From Sphingomonas sp. SORGH_AS_0950 (GTDB lineage Bacteria; Pseudomonadota; Alphaproteobacteria; Sphingomonadales; Sphingomonadaceae): a stretch of DNA of 64,000 bases. Each line of letters starts with the position of its first letter. The stretch's first letter is position 1. Made by a program: the position numbers and the translations under genes. The notes below the pieces were generated by a model that saw only the letters and a program-made list of their open reading frames with translations, was not told the origin of the DNA and did no database searches. This document shows, piece after piece, positions 8,836-17,008 of this stretch. The stretch spans positions 3,684,001-3,748,000 of the forward strand of contig NZ_JAUTAE010000001.1 of assembly GCF_030818415.1 (NCBI RefSeq), in the 5' to 3' direction.

Positions 8836-10230
8836 CATGGGGTAATCGCGGGAGCGATCTGCCCCGAGTCTCCGCTTCCAACAGGACGGCAGACAGGTGG
8901 TTGTTCCCCGATAGGATGGACAGACGGGCTCACGACTGGCGCCGGGCCCAGGCATCGCACGGAGAACAACCATGGGCGAGTATATCGGTCTGGACGTGTC
9001 GTTGAAAGATACGGCCGTCTCCATACGGCATTTGGGCAAGCGGATTTGGCGCGGCAAATGTGCTTCGGATCCGCAGACGCTGGCCGAGTTGATCCGCAAG
9101 CGCGCGCCGGATGCGGAACGGGTCGTGTTCGAAACCGGCCCGCTGTCGGTGTGGTTCTATCATGAGCTGACCGCGCTGGGCTTGCCGGCGATCTGCATCG
9201 ATGCGCGTCATGCAAAGGCGGCGCTCGACATGGCGGCCAACAAGACCGACGCGAACGACGCCGACGGTCTGGCGCATCTCGCCGAGATCGGCTTCTATCG
9301 GGAGGTCCGCGTCAAAGGCTATGACAGCATGCTAATGCGCACGTTGGTGGCGGGGCGCAGCAAGCTGGTCCGCGTGGCGACCAGTCTTTCCAACCAGATC
9401 CGCGGCCTGATGAAGACCTTCGGGCTGGTCGTGCCCAGCGGTCAGGGCGGCGTGTTCGAGAAGAACGTCCGCCGGCTGCTGGAGGGCGAGGAGGCGCTGG
9501 CCCGCATCATCCTTCCGATACTGGAGGCTTGGCGGGCCATGCGCGTCCGTGCCGCCGAACTCGGGCGCCAGCTCACCGCGGCTGCTAGGCAAAGCCAGGC
9601 ATGCCAGTTGCTGATGTCGATCCCCGGCGTCGGCGCCGTCACGGCGACGACCTTCACCACCGCCATCGAAGACCCGGCGAACTTCGCGAAGTCACGATCG
9701 GTCGGCGCGTGGGTCGGCCTGACGACCAGGCGATACCAGTCCGGTGATGTCGACTATGACGGGCATATCTCCAGGCGCGGCGATGCGAACCTGCGCTCAC
9801 TGCTCTACGAGGCCGCGACGACGATCCTGACCCGCGTTCACGCCGATAGCGACTTGCGAACATGGGGGCTGAAGCTTCAAGAGGGCCGCCATTGCCGTTG
9901 CGCGCAAACTGGCCGTCATCATGCATGCCTTGCTGCGATCCGGCGAGTTGTTCTATCGGACCGCTGCCGCCTGACCTTTTCACAAGCTTGGACGCGCTGC
10001 CCGCAGCGCCCCGAGGCGTCCCTGCCGGGACGTGAGCCGGATCATTCCGAGGATCGAGTTGCACCACCCAGCCAAGAGCAAGGCGCGTGCGTCCAAAACA
10101 TTGGAAGATCCGCTTCGCAGACACCCATCATGCGGCGACATGTCTCGACCGCGAAGACGACCGTGCCCCGGCATACGACGTATCCTCGAACCAGAAAAAG
10201 GACTTGCCCTATGACATGCGATTAGACGAC
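8836..10230 (+). mobile_element. IS110-family element, copy 1
   Basis: About 1.39 kb from CATGGGGTAATCGCGGG to GATTAGACGA. These ends were set by alignment with the second IS110 element at 18673-20054, after which the flanks diverge. It has no inverted repeats or target duplication, as expected for IS110. A non-coding block of about 135 bp lies before the transposase and one of about 255 bp after it. It is inserted in the left outer arm of a palindromic repeat (flanks ATTCCCGAAA and CTCGATCC). Edges are accurate to a few bases. Confidence 0.8.
8972..9974 (+). pseudogene. IS110-family transposase, frameshifted near the 3' end
   Basis: The N-terminal DEDD RuvC-like domain is intact: Asp in YIGLDVSL, Glu in VFETGP, Asp pair in NKTDANDADGLA. 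So is the Transposase_20 region (LLMSIPGVGAVTATTF, then the catalytic Ser region RYQSGDVDYDG). Compared with the intact relative at 18905-19927, this copy lacks 17 bases after the GLKL codons near 9880. This shifts the frame: the open frame then runs in a foreign frame to 10225, whereas the correct C-terminus (RAAIAVARKLAVIMHALL) is in another frame and stops at 9974. The shifted protein may still fold up to the break; probably inactive. Confidence 0.8.
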
Positions 10231-10286
10231 TCGATCCTTGTGGGAAGCCTCCGGCCGTCTCGCGGGCCGTTCGTTTTTGGGGAACC
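10231..10286 (+). repeat. Dispersed palindromic repeat interrupted by IS110 copy 1
   Basis: The left arm CATTCCCGAAA is at 8825-8835. The remainder (CTCGATCC, GTGGGAAGCC, GGCCGTCTCGCGGGCC, tail TTCGTTTTTGGGGAA) follows the IS at 10231-10286. The pieces rejoin to a standard copy. Confidence 0.8.
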
Positions 10287-10295
10287 TTCTTTCCA

Positions 10296-11102
10296 TCAGC
10301 GCAAATTGCGGTGTTGATAAGCGACATAGCAAGCCGCTGACGCCGCATCTCCAATGCGGACCAACGCTTTCCGAAGCTCAATAGGAGAAGAAGGGCCTTT
10401 GTAACTGGCTAAGTGATAGCCAAAGCTGCTCAAAAATGTCGGCGAAAAGACGATATAATTGGACGAATCACTACATATAGCCTTGCGTTTTTTGTCGGGC
10501 AGGTTGTTAAAGTCGTTTATCCAGTCAAATAGTTTTTCTGATATTCCCGATTTATCCAGAAAAACACTTTGCCGATGCGCTGTTGCATTCAGGCCTAATT
10601 GGGCGTGGCGAGCGAGTTGGAGTGGATTGGGTACACCCATTTGTTTAAAGGCGAATAATATTTGTGAGAATGAGACGGACTCGGCACCTCCGTGGAAGCC
10701 AAGTACTGCGTCGCGATTAACAATCTTCCGATATCCAGACGCAAGGACGTAATTAGCGCAACTCGATATGCAGTAGTCATAGTCAATCACTGATGATTTA
10801 CGATGTATTATTGCTTCGGCTATATCCAGCCCGACGTTGGCATCGCCTCCTTGTGATCTGATGACAATGACCGGACTATTGCGGTCGGGAATAGATTTGA
10901 TGGCTTTAATTAGAGATGATCCTCCATTCTTTTCTATTGCACCGTCGTAACATATCCCTGAACGACCAATTCGGATCACATGCCCCGAGCTTTTGGTGTG
11001 TCGCTGCAAGGCTCCCATTTTACTAGAACATGCGGAAGTAACATTCGCTTCCAACGTGGTCAGATCGCTTATAACTGCCAAAAAGGCGAGCGTTAACGGC
11101 AT
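10296..11102 (-). CDS. Putative periplasmic ClpP/crotonase-fold protein (COG3904-like)
   Basis: A 268-residue protein. The start at 11102 follows a good GGGGGAAG site and begins with a hydrophobic export signal (MPLTLAFLAVIS). The middle resembles ClpP-class folds: VIVIRSQGGDANVGLDIAEAI (glycine-rich oxyanion loop and helix), then a Ser in YCISSCANYVLASG at the position of the nucleophile, and GFHGG further on. COG3904 predicted periplasmic proteins share this pattern and are of unknown function. The coding sequence is visibly more A+T-rich than its neighbours and uses rarer codons, suggesting a recent foreign origin. It is bounded by repeats on both sides. Confidence 0.55.
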   Translation of the reverse strand: MPLTLAFLAVISDLTTLEANVTSACSSKMGALQRHTKSSGHVIRIGRSGICYDGAIEKNGGSSLIKAIKSIPDRNSPVIVIRSQGGDANVGLDIAEAIIHRKSSVIDYDYCISSCANYVLASGYRKIVNRDAVLGFHGGAESVSFSQILFAFKQMGVPNPLQLARHAQLGLNATAHRQSVFLDKSGISEKLFDWINDFNNLPDKKRKAICSDSSNYIVFSPTFLSSFGYHLASYKGPSSPIELRKALVRIGDAASAACYVAYQHRNLR

Positions 11103-11173
11103 GCTTCCCCCTATTGGTAGGCCATATACCCTGTGATCGGAGAGGGTACGGTACCACCATTGGTGGCGAAACC

Positions 11174-11240
11174 CATTCCCGATCCACCATCCCAATGGGA
11201 AAGCGGCAGCCGTCTCGTTGGCCGTTCCTCTTTGGGAAAG
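11174..11240 (+). repeat. Dispersed palindromic repeat, full copy
   Basis: Left arm CATTCCCGATCCACC, hairpin ATCCCAATGGGAA, AGCCGTCTCGTTGGCC, tail GTTCCTCTTTGGGAAAG. The last half is repeated in inverted orientation at 25198-25215, beside the duplicated membrane-protein gene. Confidence 0.85.
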
Positions 11241-11244
11241 ACGC

Positions 11245-11661
11245 TTACGCCGCTGTCTGTCGCTTCATTGTCCATGCGAATGGACTGGTCAACAGAACAA
11301 AAAGCATGAAGATGATCTGCTCGATCACCATCGGAGACTGAGCTAGAGCTTGCAGAAGTGGTGGGAAGTAGTGGGCCTGAATCCAGACGTTATGAATCAC
11401 ATCCATTACAATGATGCAAACCGTCATCCCGACTCCGACGTTAGGACGCGCGAATAAGAGGATAACAGCGGCAGGGTCGAAAAAGGCCAGCGCCGTCCAG
11501 AAGGTGGCACTCCCCTTCGGAAATCCACCGTAATCCCAATGCAACCCGTGGTAATAAATCGCATACCAATGGTTGTAGGTAGCACCCAGCAAGCACAGCA
11601 CGTAGATGGTCCGCAGAATTAGGCTGCGACGCGATGCTTTGGCGTCAGGCGGTCTGGGCAT
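11245..11661 (-). CDS. Small integral membrane protein, unknown function
   Basis: A 138-residue protein with about four hydrophobic segments (around ILRTIYVLCLLGATYNHW, FWTALAFFDPAAVILLFA, VGMTVCIIVMDVIHNVW and VIEQIIFMLFVLLTSPFAW). The start at 11661 has an AGGGTAGAG site; the frame could be extended 19 codons upstream to 11718 without a clear ribosome site. I do not recognise the family. A second, frameshifted copy with its flanks lies inverted at 24.7-25.2 kb. The gene is enclosed by palindromic repeats, ending 5 bp from one and starting about 60 bp from the other. Confidence 0.7.
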   Translation of the reverse strand: MPRPPDAKASRRSLILRTIYVLCLLGATYNHWYAIYYHGLHWDYGGFPKGSATFWTALAFFDPAAVILLFARPNVGVGMTVCIIVMDVIHNVWIQAHYFPPLLQALAQSPMVIEQIIFMLFVLLTSPFAWTMKRQTAA

Positions 11662-11721
11662 GGCTCTACCCTGATTGGTGGGGTTGCGATCGTCAACGCT
11701 GCCGGCTTGATCGAGCAACGC

Positions 11722-11755
11722 TATTCCCGTTTCTCGATCCCATTGAGAAAGCTCT
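11722..11755 (+). repeat. Dispersed palindromic repeat, partial copy
   Basis: Left arm ATTCCCGTTTCTCGATCCC and a decayed first hairpin (CCCATTGAGAAAG). The right half is not recognisable. The corresponding flank of the duplicated gene at 24.7 kb retains a complete first hairpin. Confidence 0.7.
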
Positions 11756-11796
11756 GCCCTTCCGGCGCTGCGGATTGGAAGCCATGATGCGATTGC

Positions 11797-12636
11797 ATGA
11801 AACGCGACAGCTTCCTTGTTCGGCCGACCTGTTCAGGTGCGGTGGTAGCCGTGGATGCCTATTCCACACGATCGTTCGCGCGACACAGCCATGACGAGTT
11901 CGGCGTCGGGCTGATGACGGACGGCGCACAGCGATCGGGGAGCGGTCGTGGTCCGGTTGAGGCTTTTCGCGGCAACGTCATCACCGTCAATCCGGCCGAG
12001 CTGCACGATGGCGCGCCGATCGGGACGGCCCGATCGTGGTCGATGCTCTACCTGCCACAGCATGTCGTTGGCACTATCGTCGCCGACCTGGAGGAAGGCC
12101 GCCGTTCGACCCGCGAGCTGCACGCGCCCGTCGTCGACGATCAACGCCTTGCCCGTCTGTTCCTGGCAAGTCGTCGGGCGGCGCTCCACCCGCAGGGAAA
12201 GCTGGCATTCGAGGAACGGCTGCTGGCGTTGTTCAGCAGCTTGTTCGGCATCGGGCAGTGGCCGGAAGCTGGATCAGGTGGGCGTTTGGCGCAGGTACGT
12301 GAGCGGATCGATGACGCTCCTGCCCAATCCCATAGCCTGACGGACCTCGCGGCGCTGGCGGGCCTGAGCCGCTATCAGACCGTGCGCGGGTTTGCGCGCC
12401 TGACGGGTCTGACGCCCCATGCCTATGTCATGCAGCGTCGTCTCGACCAGGCGCGCAGCCTGATCCGGCAGGGTTGGGCGCTGGCAGATGCCGCGACCGA
12501 GGCGGGCTTCGCCGACCAGAGCCACATGCACCGCGTCTTCATCGCGCGGCATGGCTTCACGCCCGGCGCCTACGTCGGGGCGTTTCGGCAATCCCCTGCA
12601 ATATCGTCCAAGATCGGAACCACGCGCCTTCACTAA
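11797..12636 (+). CDS. AraC-family transcriptional regulator
   Basis: A 279-residue regulator. The N-terminal AraC_binding (cupin-like) sensor covers residues 10-150, with SFARHSHDEFGVGLMTDG near the start and VITVNPAELHDGAP. Two helix-turn-helix motifs occupy residues 180-270: SLTDLAALAGLSRYQTVRGF, then the second recognition segment ending FIARHGFTPGAYV. It is followed in the same direction, 28 bp on, by a GNAT acetyltransferase gene, which it may control or be co-transcribed with. Inducer unknown. Confidence 0.9.
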   Translation: MKRDSFLVRPTCSGAVVAVDAYSTRSFARHSHDEFGVGLMTDGAQRSGSGRGPVEAFRGNVITVNPAELHDGAPIGTARSWSMLYLPQHVVGTIVADLEEGRRSTRELHAPVVDDQRLARLFLASRRAALHPQGKLAFEERLLALFSSLFGIGQWPEAGSGGRLAQVRERIDDAPAQSHSLTDLAALAGLSRYQTVRGFARLTGLTPHAYVMQRRLDQARSLIRQGWALADAATEAGFADQSHMHRVFIARHGFTPGAYVGAFRQSPAISSKIGTTRLH

Positions 12637-12664
12637 AGTCCGGCCAGTAACGGAGGCGGCAAGA

Positions 12665-13246
12665 ATGAACGAGCAGGAGCGGACCGAGGGCCACATCCGC
12701 CCATGCGGCCAGAACGACACCCACGACATGCTGGCGATCATCAACGCCGCAGCCGAGGCCTATCGGGGTGTCATTCCCCCCGATCGCTGGCACGACCCCC
12801 ATATGCCGGCCGACGAGCTGGCAGCTGAGATGGCCGATGGCGTCAAATTCAGCGGGTACGAAGCGGGTGGTGGGCTCGCCGGTGTGATGGGCGTGCAGCG
12901 TCGGCGCAACGTCGATCTTATCCGTCATGCCTACGTCCTTCCGCAATGGCAGGGCTACGGCATCGGGGCGCAGCTACTCCGGCATCTATGCGGCGATGCC
13001 GAGCGACCGATCCTGATCGGCACATGGACGGCTGCGGACTGGGCGATCCGCTTCTACGAACGCCACGGCTTTGCGCGCGTATCCGACGACGATATCGCGC
13101 CCCTGCTACGCACCTACTGGAACGTGCCCGACCGGCAGATCGCCACGTCGATAGTCTTGGCATCGCCGCCGCTCGTCGGCGATGCGGCCTACGTTTCCGG
13201 CCCCGATCATATCACGGTAGAGCTTATGCAGCCGCCAGCCCGTTAA
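12665..13246 (+). CDS. GNAT-family N-acetyltransferase
   Basis: A 193-residue acetyltransferase starting at an ATG with a GGAGGCGG site. The acetyl-CoA-binding motif A is visible as YVLPQWQGYGIGAQLLRHL (Q-x-x-G-x-G). Motif B follows in WAIRFYERHGFARV. An unusual extra C-terminal stretch of about 50 residues follows the domain. Acceptor substrate unknown. It lies 28 bp downstream of the AraC regulator and stops 14 bp before the left arm of a palindromic repeat. Confidence 0.88.
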   Translation: MNEQERTEGHIRPCGQNDTHDMLAIINAAAEAYRGVIPPDRWHDPHMPADELAAEMADGVKFSGYEAGGGLAGVMGVQRRRNVDLIRHAYVLPQWQGYGIGAQLLRHLCGDAERPILIGTWTAADWAIRFYERHGFARVSDDDIAPLLRTYWNVPDRQIATSIVLASPPLVGDAAYVSGPDHITVELMQPPAR

Positions 13247-13260
13247 CGGGCCGGCGGACG

Positions 13261-13278
13261 TTTCCCTGCTTCACGATC
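13261..13278 (+). repeat. Dispersed palindromic repeat broken into three by IS and MITE insertions (left piece)
   Basis: Left arm TTTCCCTGCTTCACGATC. The middle piece is at 14930-14969 and the right arm (GTTCCCAATCGGGAAC) at 16785-16800. Removing IS copy 2, the MITE, IS copy 3 and their duplicated 4-mers restores one normal repeat. Confidence 0.8.
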
Positions 13279-14929
13279 CAGACCGTCCGAAAACTCGCTG
13301 GTGGTGGGAGCTGCAGGGGTTCCTCTTGGCGAACTGGCGCAAGAACCGAGTATTTGCCTCTATGTGCATCGTGCGGCCGGGATACGCGCCTTACCTGCCG
13401 TCCAGGACGTGACGAGGGCATGTTCGGTGATGTGGTTCAGGCTTGCACCGCCCGGATGAGCCCCGGCACGCCGATGAGGGTGATGGCCCGCCTAAGATTG
13501 TAGGCGAGCGCCGTCAGACTGAACTCGGCGCGGACCTTGTCCAGCCCGCGCATCAGGAACGCGCCCTGGTTCATCCACTGCTTGATCGAGCCGAACGGGT
13601 GCTCGACCGTGGATTTGCGGATGGTGAGGATGCCGGGGCGCTTGGCCAGGCGTGCCGTCATGCGCTCGATGACCGCTTCGTGCTCGCCGCGATTGATGCG
13701 TCGCCAGCGCCCGGTCGTGCAACGCGCCTTGATCTGACAACCGGCACAGGCGGCAGGGCTGGAATACTGGACCGACAGATGGCCGCGGGTCACCGAGGCG
13801 TAGCGGGCGTCCAGCACCTGTCCGCCGGGGCAGTGATAGACGTCGGCCTCGGGATCGTAGCGGAACCGCTCCTTGGGGAAGAGGCCGTTGCCGACGGCAG
13901 TGCCGCGGTGCGGGCGGGGAATGTACGGTGTGATGCCGGCCGCCTCGCACGCGACAATATCGTCGCCCGAATGATACCCCATGTCGGCGACCACATCGAT
14001 CCGCTCGACCCCGAGCGCCTCCATCGCCGCTCCGGTGGTGGATGCCAGCAGGCCCATGTCGTTACAGGCGTTGGTGACATGCTGCTCGACGATCAGGCTA
14101 TGTTTGGCGTCGACCGCCACCTGCGCGTTGTAGCCAACCGTGACCTTCGAATGCGCGACCATCAGGCGGGCATCAGGATCGGTGAGCGAGATTTGCCCTT
14201 CGCCGCTTTCCTCCAGCTGGCCCAGCAGCGCCGCGCTGACCTGACGCTGTTCGCGCAGCTTGGCGATCTTCGTCGCCAGCGCTTCGCCGCGGTCGGTGCC
14301 AGCACCATCCTCGCCGCGGTCGATCTGGTCCAGCTCCGCCAGATAGCGTTCCAGTCGCGCATCGGTCGCGGCAAGATACGTCGCCAGTCGCTCGCGGCTG
14401 AAGTTGCGCGCCCGACCGTTCACCGCCTTCAGCCGCGTGCCGTCCACCGCCAACAACTCGCGCCCGAACAGGTCGAGCTTGCTGCACAGCAGGACGAACG
14501 CCCGGAACACCGCCTTGAACGCGGCCCGGTTGTCGCGCCGGAACTCAGCGATGGTCCGGAAGTCCGGCCGCACCCCACGCAACAACCAGATCAGTTCGAG
14601 ATTGCGGGCCGCTTCCGCTGCCAGGCGCCGGCTCGACCGTACCCGGTTGAGGTAGCCGTACAGGTATAGCTTGAGCATGTCGGCCGGATCGTAACCGGGC
14701 CGCCCCGTCGCCTTCGGCTGTGTCCTCTGGAAACCGGCAGCGCCCAGATCAAGGTCGTGGACGAATGCGTCGATGAACCGCACCGGGTTGTCTGCCGCCA
14801 CATAGTCCTCGACCGATGCCGGCAGAAGCAGCGCCTGATCCCGGGCATGACCTTCGATATATGCCATGCCCGCAGATTACACCGCTCCCGCCGCGCATGG
14901 AATCCACGACCGCGTTTTCGGACGGTCTG
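13279..14929 (-). mobile_element. IS1182-like insertion sequence, copy 2 (diverged, inverted)
   Basis: 1651 bp, same length and ends as copies 1, 3 and 4 but inverted, and with scattered base and amino-acid differences throughout. It is therefore a related iso-element, not a fresh copy. Perfect 4-bp target duplication GATC (13275-13278 and 14930-14933). Inserted immediately before the CCAATGGG hairpin of a palindromic repeat, the same site type as copy 1. Confidence 0.9.
13437..14867 (-). CDS. IS1182-family transposase (copy 2, diverged)
   Basis: An intact 476-residue frame collinear with the other three transposases and retaining the same catalytic landmarks (LLAVDGTRLKAV, VADMGYHSGDD, STVEHPFGSIKQWM) and Cys loop. 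Differences include FVHDLDLGAAGFQRTQ near the N-terminus and EESGEGQ in the middle. It could still be active and act on the ends of the other copies. Confidence 0.92.
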   Translation of the reverse strand: MAYIEGHARDQALLLPASVEDYVAADNPVRFIDAFVHDLDLGAAGFQRTQPKATGRPGYDPADMLKLYLYGYLNRVRSSRRLAAEAARNLELIWLLRGVRPDFRTIAEFRRDNRAAFKAVFRAFVLLCSKLDLFGRELLAVDGTRLKAVNGRARNFSRERLATYLAATDARLERYLAELDQIDRGEDGAGTDRGEALATKIAKLREQRQVSAALLGQLEESGEGQISLTDPDARLMVAHSKVTVGYNAQVAVDAKHSLIVEQHVTNACNDMGLLASTTGAAMEALGVERIDVVADMGYHSGDDIVACEAAGITPYIPRPHRGTAVGNGLFPKERFRYDPEADVYHCPGGQVLDARYASVTRGHLSVQYSSPAACAGCQIKARCTTGRWRRINRGEHEAVIERMTARLAKRPGILTIRKSTVEHPFGSIKQWMNQGAFLMRGLDKVRAEFSLTALAYNLRRAITLIGVPGLIRAVQA

Positions 14930-14969
14930 GATCCCAATGGGAACGCCGCAGGCGTCTCGCTGGCCGTTC
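14930..14969 (+). repeat. Dispersed palindromic repeat, middle piece between IS copy 2 and MITE
   Basis: Contains the CCAATGGGAAC hairpin half and GCCGCAGGCGTCTCGCTGGC, ending at CGTTC, where the MITE has inserted. Confidence 0.85.
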
Positions 14970-15129
14970 GAGACCGTCCGAAAACTCGCAGGCGGACGTA
15001 GATGACGCAATGCGTCTGCGATATAGTGTCCTTCCGATGATGTTGGCGGTCATTTGTCGCATCTCAGCACCCGACCGGCGTACGTATCTTACGCGGCAAA
15101 ATGGGATGGCGGAATTTTCGGACAGTCTC
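14970..15129 (+). mobile_element. 160-bp MITE related to the IS1182-like element
   Basis: Non-coding 160-bp element. Its ends are GAGACCGTCCGAAAACTCGC and the inverted GCGGAATTTTCGGACAGTCTC, matching the terminal inverted repeats of the 1651-bp IS. It is flanked by a perfect GTTC duplication (14966-14969 and 15130-15133). The interior (GGCGGACGTAGATG to ACGCGGCAAAATGGG) shows no similarity I can see to the IS interior and no convincing frame. It is presumably mobilised in trans by the IS transposase. Confidence 0.8.
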
Positions 15130-15133
15130 GTTC

Positions 15134-16784
15134 GAGACCGTCCGAAAACGCGGATCATGATTCCCGTGCGCATCGCGGCGGTGTAATCGTCTGGCATGGC
15201 GTACATCGAGGGACATGCTCGGAACCAGGCGCTGCTGCTGCCGGCGTCGGTCGAGGACTATGTGGCGGCGGACAACCCGGTGCGGTTCATCGACGCCTTC
15301 GTCGACGACCTCGATCTGGGCGGTTCCGGTTTCCAGCGCGCACGGCCGAAGGCGACGGGACGGCCGGGTTACGATCCGGCCGATATGCTCAAGCTGTATC
15401 TGTACGGCTATCTCAACCGGGTGCGGTCGAGCCGGCGCCTGGCGATGGAGGCGACGCGCAATCTCGAACTGATCTGGCTGCTGCGCGGGGTGCGGCCGGA
15501 CTTCCGGACCATCGCCGACTTCCGTCGCGAAAACCGGGCTGCGTTCAAGGCGGTGTTCCGCGCCTTCGTGATACTGTGCCGCAAGCTGGATTTGTTCGGG
15601 CGCGAGTTGCTGGCGGTGGACGGCACGCGGCTGAAGGCGGTGAACAGCCGGGCGCGCAACTTCAGCCGCGAGCGGTTGGCAACGTATCTCGCTTCGACCG
15701 ATGCGCGACTGGAGCGCTACCTGGCCGAACTCGACGAGATCGACCGCGGTGAGGATGGTGCCGGCACCGGTCGCGGCGAGGCGCTGGCGACCAAGATCGC
15801 GCGGCTGCGTGAGCAGCGCCAGGCGAGCGCAGCGTTGCTGGGCCAGTTGCAGGACAGCGGCGAAGGGCAGATCTCGCTCACCGATCCCGATGCGCGCCTC
15901 ATGGTCGCGCATTCGAAAGTCACGGTCGGCTACAATGCCCAGGTGGCAGTCGACGCCAAACATAGCCTGATCGTCGAACAGCACGTCACCAATGCCTGCA
16001 ACGACATGGGCCTGCTGGCACCCACCGCCGGTGCGGCGATGGAGGCACTCGGGGTCGAGCGGATCGATGCGGTCGCCGACATGGGATATCACGCGGGCGA
16101 CGATATCGTCGCATCCGAGGCGGCCGGCATCACGCCCTACATCCCCCGCCCGCATCGTGGCACCGCGGCCGGCAACGGCCTCTTTCCCAAGGAGCGGTTC
16201 CGCTACGATCCCGAGGCCGACGTCTATCACTGCCCCGGTGGACAGGTGCTGGACACGCGCTACGCCTCGGTGACGCGCGGGCATCTGTCGGTCCAGTATT
16301 CCAGCCCCGCGGCGTGTGCCGGCTGCCAGATCAAGGCACGTTGCACCAAGGGGCGCTGGCGGCGCGTCAATCGCGGCGAGCACGAGGCGGTCATCGAGCG
16401 CATGGCGGCACGCCTCGCGGAACGGCCCGGCATCCTCGCCATCCGCAAGTCCACGGTCGAACACCCGTTCGGCTCGATCAAGCAGTGGATGAACCAGGGC
16501 GCGTTCCTCATGCGCGGGCTGGAGAAGGTGCGTGCCGAGTTCAGTCTGACGGCGCTCGCCTACAATCTCAGGCGCGCCATCACCCTCATCGGCGTGCCGG
16601 GACTGATCCGAGCGGTGCAGATGTGAGCCACATCGCTGAACACGCCATCGTCATGTCCTGGACAGCGGGTAGGATGCATATCCCGGCCGCACGGCGCACA
16701 TAGAGGCAAGATCCCGGTTCTTGCGCCAGTTCGCCAAGAGGAACCCCTGCAGCTCCCACAGCCAGCGAGTTTTCGGACGGTCTG
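15134..16784 (+). mobile_element. IS1182-like insertion sequence, copy 3
   Basis: 1651 bp, near-identical to copies 1 and 4. Perfect GTTC target duplication (15130-15133 and 16785-16788), and the left GTTC is shared with the MITE. MITE and IS are therefore stacked head-to-tail at one target site, in the right arm of a palindromic repeat. Confidence 0.92.
15196..16626 (+). CDS. IS1182-family transposase (copy 3)
   Basis: Intact 476-residue transposase with the same protein sequence as copies 1 and 4. Starts 62 bp inside the left end. Catalytic landmarks are as described for copy 1. Confidence 0.92.
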   Translation: MAYIEGHARNQALLLPASVEDYVAADNPVRFIDAFVDDLDLGGSGFQRARPKATGRPGYDPADMLKLYLYGYLNRVRSSRRLAMEATRNLELIWLLRGVRPDFRTIADFRRENRAAFKAVFRAFVILCRKLDLFGRELLAVDGTRLKAVNSRARNFSRERLATYLASTDARLERYLAELDEIDRGEDGAGTGRGEALATKIARLREQRQASAALLGQLQDSGEGQISLTDPDARLMVAHSKVTVGYNAQVAVDAKHSLIVEQHVTNACNDMGLLAPTAGAAMEALGVERIDAVADMGYHAGDDIVASEAAGITPYIPRPHRGTAAGNGLFPKERFRYDPEADVYHCPGGQVLDTRYASVTRGHLSVQYSSPAACAGCQIKARCTKGRWRRVNRGEHEAVIERMAARLAERPGILAIRKSTVEHPFGSIKQWMNQGAFLMRGLEKVRAEFSLTALAYNLRRAITLIGVPGLIRAVQM

Positions 16785-17008
16785 GTTCCCAATCGGGAAC
16801 CGCAACATGGTGGGGGCGCAGCGACCTTGGATGCCGTTCCACGCTGGACTACCGCCATAAGGACTGGCATCTTCATGCAATGCCTTTCGTGATTCACATC
16901 GCCATTGCGAACAGCGGACGAATTAACCACCCGGCTTGATGCGTCGGGCCGGGTCTATCCGCTTGTGAATTTAATGATGCTGCATGCATCCGCGAAGGTT
17001 TTTGGAAT

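Noticed and set aside
9975..10225. The 3' extension of the first IS110 transposase frame as real protein
   Set aside because: It is out of frame after the 17-bp deletion and translates the non-coding end of the element.
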